Assembly (NCBI GenBank): GCA_027717925.1
Contig: JALLON010000073.1
Span: forward strand, 1 to 10,352
Origin: Acidobacteria bacterium AH-259-G07
Lineage (GTDB): Bacteria > Acidobacteriota > UBA6911 > RPQK01 > JADFOI01
Reading direction: 5' to 3'
Length of the DNA stretch: 10,352 nucleotides
This document shows, one piece after another, positions 6,478-10,352 of this stretch (its first letter is position 1; every line of letters begins with the position of its first letter). The notes under the pieces are model-generated. The model was given only the letters and a program-made list of their open reading frames with translations, was not told the DNA's origin and ran no database searches. Both the position numbers and the translations under genes were made by a program.

Positions 6478-7556
6478 TTGTTCTGGGCATCGAGACAAGC
6501 TGCGATGAAACAGCTGCAGCTCTTCTAGAGGACGACAAAACTGTCCTCTCCAGTGTGGTGGCCTCACAAATCCCAGTACACACCGACTTTGGAGGTGTCG
6601 TTCCTGAGCTCGCCAGCCGGGAGCATGTGGACAACATTTGTTTTGTGATCGAGCGATGTCTAAAGGAAGCCGGCGTCAGCTGGAAAGAGATCGGGGCCAT
6701 AGCAGTCACGCGGGGCCCGGGCCTGGTCGGTGCCCTATTAGTGGGAATGGCTTACGCAAAGGGATTGGCCTATGCATTGAAAATCCCTTTTGTGGGAGTC
6801 AACCATCTAGAGGGACACATCTGTTCAATCTTTCTCGATCATCCCAATGCGGAATTGCCGGCTCTTTCTCTGGTGGTCTCCGGCGGCCACACCAGCCTGT
6901 TTTACCTCAAGAAAGTCACTGAGTACGAGGATATTTCAAAGACTCGAGATGATGCTGCCGGGGAAGCCCTGGATAAGCTCGCCAAACACTTAGGGCTCGG
7001 GTATCCGGGTGGACCTGTGATCGACCGATTGGCTCCTGACGGAGATCCTCACAGCGTTCCCTTTGCCATTCCGAAGATAAGTGATCACAGCCTGGACTTT
7101 AGCTTCAGTGGAATCAAGACGGCGGCGCTGCGACATCTTCACGAACACCACATTTCCCCTCTCGAGCCGCACACCTCGAAGGCTCCCCGAGAAGTGCCCC
7201 AGCCCATTCTGGATCTCTTGGCAAGCTATCAAAGCTCGATTGTGGATCAGCTTTTGAATCGTTTAGAGCGCGCACGCAAGGGGCGTGAGGTTGGTTCGAT
7301 TCAGATCAGCGGAGGAGTCTCCTGCAACAGCGAACTTCGCCGGCGGAGCACGGACTTTTTCAAAGAGCGGGGACTCCCCGTCTATTATCCGCGACCCGAG
7401 CTGACCACGGACAATGCCACCATGATAGCCGCTGCCGCTGCTGCTCGAATCCGTTCAGGGGCTGCCGACCCCTGGGATCTCACGGCCGATCCGAACCTGG
7501 CCCTCATAGGCCACCCCCAGCCACAAGAATTTACAGATCCTCAGCCTTTGGGTTGA
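6474..7556 (+). CDS. tsaD: tRNA N6-adenosine threonylcarbamoyltransferase TsaD
   Basis: TsaD (Gcp/YgjD/Kae1) transfers the threonylcarbamoyl group made by TsaC onto A37 of ANN-reading tRNAs, acting with TsaB and TsaE. It has the ASKHA ATPase fold. The 360-aa product shows GIETSCDET at residues 5-13, VPELASREH at 43-51, the metal-binding HLEGH at 111-115 (His111 and His115), SGGHTSL at 136-142, FSFSGIKTA at 209-217, SGGVSCN at 279-285 and the metal Asp313 in TTDNATMIA. All active-site residues are present. It is about 20 residues longer than the E. coli protein, mostly at a Pro-rich C-terminal tail. The start overlaps mtnA by 4 nt with only weak purine sequence upstream, suggesting coupling. 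Its last 26 nt are antisense to the end of the converging glycosyltransferase gene. Confidence 0.97.
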   Translation: MIVLGIETSCDETAAALLEDDKTVLSSVVASQIPVHTDFGGVVPELASREHVDNICFVIERCLKEAGVSWKEIGAIAVTRGPGLVGALLVGMAYAKGLAYALKIPFVGVNHLEGHICSIFLDHPNAELPALSLVVSGGHTSLFYLKKVTEYEDISKTRDDAAGEALDKLAKHLGLGYPGGPVIDRLAPDGDPHSVPFAIPKISDHSLDFSFSGIKTAALRHLHEHHISPLEPHTSKAPREVPQPILDLLASYQSSIVDQLLNRLERARKGREVGSIQISGGVSCNSELRRRSTDFFKERGLPVYYPRPELTTDNATMIAAAAAARIRSGAADPWDLTADPNLALIGHPQPQEFTDPQPLG

Positions 7557-8538
7557 AGGAGAACCAAGGCGCGATTGCATCAGGGTCGACACAGCGCCTC
7601 CCCTGCACGTGTTCTCTCTTGTTTCGGAACTTGCCCCGAAGTCGCCAGACCTCTCGATAAGCTGGAAGTGAGTTCCACTCGAAGAAAAGAACGTAGAGAA
7701 AAATCCCCAGATCCCGAATCCACATATGGGGAAAGCACCTCCTTCGGACCGCCGAATCCAGGTTCTTCATGCGCATTAGATAGCGGTTCTTCACAGAATG
7801 ATAGTTCACCAGCCGGGAGAGTTGGCGCCGGCGTGAGGGCAAAACGTGACGGCAGTGAAGGGCCACAGCTCGGGGTTCATAGATGGCCTTCCATCCTCGC
7901 AATTGAGCCCTCCAGGCGAGGTCGGCATCTTCACGATAGGCAAAAAAATCTTCGTCCAGATACTCGTCCTCAATGCGGAGATCTTCGAGCATAGCTCTTC
8001 TGCACAGCAAGGCCGCCCCCGTGATGCCGAAAACGAGCTGACGGCGGTCGTATTGTCCACCGTCTACTTCCTCACTTCCCCGGTCCAAGTGTCTTTGCGA
8101 AAGTGTAAAAAAGATACCGGTGCTGTCCAGAATGGGAGAACCCCGTCGAAAAACTTTCTGCCCCCCGGCGTTCATTCGATACAGCTTCCCACCCGCCATT
8201 CCCGCTTTGTCAACCTGGTTGAGGGCCGCCAGGAGAACTTCCAGATAATCGGACTGCAAAATTACATCCGCGTTCAGAAGTAGGGCGGCTTCAAAATCCT
8301 CGCTCAACAGATTGTGGTTATGACCAAAACTGTACCCACGATTTTCCGTCGATTGATGGAGTTGCACGCCAAAACGCCGCGCGATGTCACCTGTTGCATC
8401 TTGAGAAGCATTGTCAAAGATCTTCACACGAACCTTAATCGTTTGCCCTTGCACCGACTCCAGGCAGCGAGCCAGAAAAGGCTCCTCGTTGTGTGTCACC
8501 AGACTCACCAGCAATGGATTTTCGCTCCCTGTTATCAT
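7531..8538 (-). CDS. Family 2 glycosyltransferase (WbbL/rhamnosyltransferase-like), second of pair
   Basis: GT2 enzymes transfer a sugar from a nucleotide-sugar donor, here probably to a cell-surface glycan on the cytosolic face of the inner membrane. The 335-aa product has a GT-A fold: VSLVTHNE at residues 11-18, FDNASQD at 41-47, TENRGYSFGHNHN at about 64-76, the metal-binding NADV at 89-92 and the probable catalytic EDADLAW at 203-209. The C-terminal region is basic with one short hydrophobic stretch (IFLYVLFF) and may sit on the membrane. I place the start at ATG 8538 because it overlaps the stop of the upstream glycosyltransferase as ATGA. The frame is open as far as 8739 and ATGs at 8574 and 8589 exist, but that part lies over the upstream gene and carries no GT2 motif. 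Donor and acceptor cannot be told. Confidence 0.87.
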   Translation of the reverse strand: MITGSENPLLVSLVTHNEEPFLARCLESVQGQTIKVRVKIFDNASQDATGDIARRFGVQLHQSTENRGYSFGHNHNLLSEDFEAALLLNADVILQSDYLEVLLAALNQVDKAGMAGGKLYRMNAGGQKVFRRGSPILDSTGIFFTLSQRHLDRGSEEVDGGQYDRRQLVFGITGAALLCRRAMLEDLRIEDEYLDEDFFAYREDADLAWRAQLRGWKAIYEPRAVALHCRHVLPSRRRQLSRLVNYHSVKNRYLMRMKNLDSAVRRRCFPHMWIRDLGIFLYVLFFEWNSLPAYREVWRLRGKFRNKREHVQGRRCVDPDAIAPWFSFNPKAEDL

Positions 8539-9404
8539 CGCCTTATAAAGAGCCTCCGGATCCACATTCCGCATTGGACGGGAAACCATAACAGTGGATA
8601 GGAATAGGGATAGTGCTTCTTCAAGTACTTCAACAGGTTTGTGTAAAAAATTGAAACGAAAACGGGGTAGCTGAGAGTGTCCAAAGCCAAACCACCCCGG
8701 TGGATCACCGGCAGATTGGGAAAATAGAAGATCTGCCAAGCAGTGGCCCGCAGTCGCTTACAAAAATCTACATCCTCAAACCAGGCTGGATAAAATCTTG
8801 GGTCGAATCCTTCCAATTCCTCCCACGCTCTCTTACGCATTAACCAGAAGGCGGCTGCCGGCTGTTCGGCCTTCAATAGTCGATGGCCGGCGGTAGAAAG
8901 CACATCGCTGTGTGCCTCCACACTGGAGCAGGGCTTCGCCAATCCACCGCGAACCCACCGTGTCAGCTCGTCGATAAAGAGCGCATCGGATAAGACACTC
9001 TTCCAGGTGGGAAAAAGCCGAAGCTGAAAGAGGTGCTGTGGCCGGCCGGTTTCGTCCCTGAGGGAACCACAAATGATGGCGGCACGAGGGCGTTTCTCCA
9101 TCTCGCGATAGAGCTGCCGGAGGCTGTCCGGGACCACCTCGACATCCGGATTCAAGAGCAGAATGAAATTGGAGCAGGTTCGAGAGAGGCCTTCATTTGC
9201 TCCACCTGCAAAACCCCGATTTTCCCCAAGGGCAAGGACCTGAACTCCTGAATAGTGCCGAATATCCTCCAGGCTGGAGTCAGTCGAACCATTGTCCACG
9301 ACCCAGATTTCCTTCAGCTCATTGCTTAAGGGAGCAAGCGAGGCCAGCAGACGGGCCAAGTGATTCCCGCTGTTCCAATTGACAACGACCACGCTCAGAT
9401 CCAT
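8535..9404 (-). CDS. Family 2 glycosyltransferase (WbbL/rhamnosyltransferase-like), first of pair
   Basis: This 289-aa GT2 enzyme probably adds a sugar to a lipid-linked or surface polysaccharide. Motifs in order are VVVVNWNSG at residues 5-13, VVDNGSTD at 35-42, GENRGFAGGANEG at 60-72, the metal-binding NPDV at 85-88, and WFEDVDFC at 208-215 with the likely catalytic Glu-Asp. GENRGFAGG with WFEDVDF is typical of the WbbL/RfbF rhamnosyltransferase-like branch, but the sugar is not proven. It has no transmembrane region beyond a weakly hydrophobic C-terminus (VFVSIFYTNLL, about 248-258). The ATG at 9404 lies inside the last codons of the MerR-type regulator (10-nt overlap) and has a strong GAGGAG Shine-Dalgarno 6 nt upstream, so it is expressed with the regulator. 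It overlaps the next glycosyltransferase by 4 nt. Confidence 0.9.
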   Translation of the reverse strand: MDLSVVVVNWNSGNHLARLLASLAPLSNELKEIWVVDNGSTDSSLEDIRHYSGVQVLALGENRGFAGGANEGLSRTCSNFILLLNPDVEVVPDSLRQLYREMEKRPRAAIICGSLRDETGRPQHLFQLRLFPTWKSVLSDALFIDELTRWVRGGLAKPCSSVEAHSDVLSTAGHRLLKAEQPAAAFWLMRKRAWEELEGFDPRFYPAWFEDVDFCKRLRATAWQIFYFPNLPVIHRGGLALDTLSYPVFVSIFYTNLLKYLKKHYPYSYPLLWFPVQCGMWIRRLFIRR

Positions 9405-10345
9405 CTCAAGCTCCTCAACTCCGCTCGCAGTTCGCTTAGAGTCTTCAGATGCTTTGCTCTCACTTCTTTAACAACTGCGGCGTAAGCGAGTGCTGATCTT
9501 CCCCCGACCAGCAGAGCGACTCGATGGCCCAAGTGACGACGCAGTTTCCTCAGCTCTTCGGGCAGTCGTGGATCATCGGACGGGTAAACGATGCTGAGGG
9601 CCACCACTCCAGCTCTTTTCTGCCGCGCAGCGGCTGCAATTTCTTCGGCGGGAAGGCCCGCACCCAGGTAGGTGACACCCCAGCCTTCGGATTCGGAGGT
9701 CGCGGCCACAATCAAAGCTCCCAGCTCGTGGAATTGGCGCACCGGTGTCGCCGCGATCAGATGAGGAACGGAGTCTAAGACCTCCTCACACGCCTGCATT
9801 CCTCCAAGGAAGGAGCGCACCACCGCCGAAGCCATGTGCTCATGCACCACTTTGAGGGATCCTTGGCTCCAGAGATTCCCGATTTTCTCCATCAAGGGGA
9901 CCAGCACACCTTCCATAAGGTGAGGCTGACTCAAATCGACAGCGGCGCGTTCGAGCTGATTCTTCAGTTCATTGGCATTCAGCTGCTTGACGGCCACCAA
10001 ACAAGCACTGAAATGCGACTCAGCATCCGATTTCTCAAAAGAGGCCTTCACGGTGCCGACCTCGACCATGGCTTTTTGATCTGCAGCCACCAATTCCTCC
10101 AGCTCCCTGTTGTCAAGGTGGACCACCTGACCGATCCTGCGTCCGCCATCGATTGCCCGACGCAAGAGCAGCAGTTTTTCGATATCTGCGTCTGAGTAGA
10201 AGCGGCGATTTGCAGACCTACGCGAAGGCCTCACTGCCTGGTAACGCTTTTCCCAAGCACGCAGGACATCGGGTTTCAAGCCCGTTCGGCGAGAGACGAC
10301 ACCCATGGGATGACGGGGCGTGAAATATCGCGAATCGGCCTCCAT
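9395..10345 (-). CDS. MerR-family regulator with C-terminal cobalamin-binding domain (CarH/LitR-like)
   Basis: Proteins of this type bind DNA through a MerR winged helix and sense adenosylcobalamin, and in CarH/LitR also light. In the 316-aa product the MerR domain covers about residues 12-78, with VVSRRTGLKPDVLRAWEKRY and RRFYSDADIEKLLLLRRA. A four-helix cap domain covers about 105-185 and ends in LWSQGSLKVVHEH, which contains the Wx9EH cobalamin motif (Trp159, Glu169, His170). A Rossmann B12 domain follows from about 195, with His206 in FHELG as the expected lower cobalt ligand, then YLGAGLP, VALSIV and LLVGG. Two points differ from T. thermophilus CarH: the residue after Trp is Ser160, not the light-state ligand His132, and Gln204 replaces the usual Asp/Glu two residues before the ligand His. 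The ATG at 10345 fits the domain, but the frame stays open to the window edge, so the true start could lie upstream. Confidence 0.87.
   Translation of the reverse strand: MEADSRYFTPRHPMGVVSRRTGLKPDVLRAWEKRYQAVRPSRRSANRRFYSDADIEKLLLLRRAIDGGRRIGQVVHLDNRELEELVAADQKAMVEVGTVKASFEKSDAESHFSACLVAVKQLNANELKNQLERAAVDLSQPHLMEGVLVPLMEKIGNLWSQGSLKVVHEHMASAVVRSFLGGMQACEEVLDSVPHLIAATPVRQFHELGALIVAATSESEGWGVTYLGAGLPAEEIAAAARQKRAGVVALSIVYPSDDPRLPEELRKLRRHLGHRVALLVGGRSALAYAAVVKEVRAKHLKTLSELRAELRSLRWI
9411..9416 (-). promoter_or_regulatory. Ribosome binding site of the first glycosyltransferase
   Basis: On the minus strand GAGGAG (9416-9411) lies 6 nt before the ATG at 9404, inside the 3' end of the MerR-type gene. 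It is the best Shine-Dalgarno sequence in the window and fixes the glycosyltransferase start, showing that the regulator and glycosyltransferase share one mRNA. Confidence 0.75.
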
Positions 10346-10352
10346 CGCTTCA

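Noticed and set aside
7575..8283. Two plus-strand frames of about 140 codons opposite the glycosyltransferase
   Set aside because: They are antisense shadows; the minus-strand frame carries the GT2 motifs in order.
8539..8739. 67-residue N-terminal extension of the second glycosyltransferase
   Set aside because: It overlaps the upstream glycosyltransferase in another frame, has no GT2 motif, and ATG 8538 gives a clean ATGA junction.

Overview
The window is almost wholly coding and carries ten protein genes in three transcription blocks, with two short non-coding gaps filled by 7-bp repeat arrays. It looks like a bacterial chromosomal housekeeping region from a Gram-negative organism: an MsbA-type lipid exporter, CoaBC, omega, guanylate kinase and Era are present, base composition is moderate, and genes are packed with 4-nt to 11-nt overlaps. 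The heptamer arrays and the gene neighbourhood suggest an uncultured Acidobacteriota-like lineage. That is a low-confidence inference, and Desulfobacterota, Nitrospirota or NC10-like bacteria cannot be excluded.

Block 1 (minus strand, read from 5331 down to 1) runs msbA-like ABC exporter, yicC, gmk, rpoZ, coaBC, then era, whose 3' part is cut by the window edge. From the exporter to coaBC the spacing is +2, -11, 0 and -4 nt, so these five very probably form one operon with translational coupling. Era is separated from coaBC by a 91-nt gap made largely of repeats. The block links lipid export, RNA decay (YicC), guanine nucleotide supply (Gmk), RNA polymerase (omega), coenzyme A synthesis (CoaBC) and ribosome maturation (Era).

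Block 2 (plus strand, 5446-7556) is mtnA (methionine salvage) overlapping tsaD (tRNA t6A synthesis) by ATGA. It diverges from block 1 across a 114-nt gap dominated by a second repeat array with a perfect 18-bp inverted repeat.

Block 3 (minus strand, from 10345 down to 7531) is a CarH/LitR-like MerR regulator with a cobalamin-binding half, followed by two overlapping family 2 glycosyltransferases. Its last gene converges on tsaD, and the two coding regions overlap by 26 bp. A B12/light-type regulator fused into an operon with surface-glycan glycosyltransferases is the most unusual biology here. The paired heptamer arrays are the most unusual non-coding structure. I saw no tRNA, rRNA, CRISPR array, insertion sequence or convincing intrinsic terminator.
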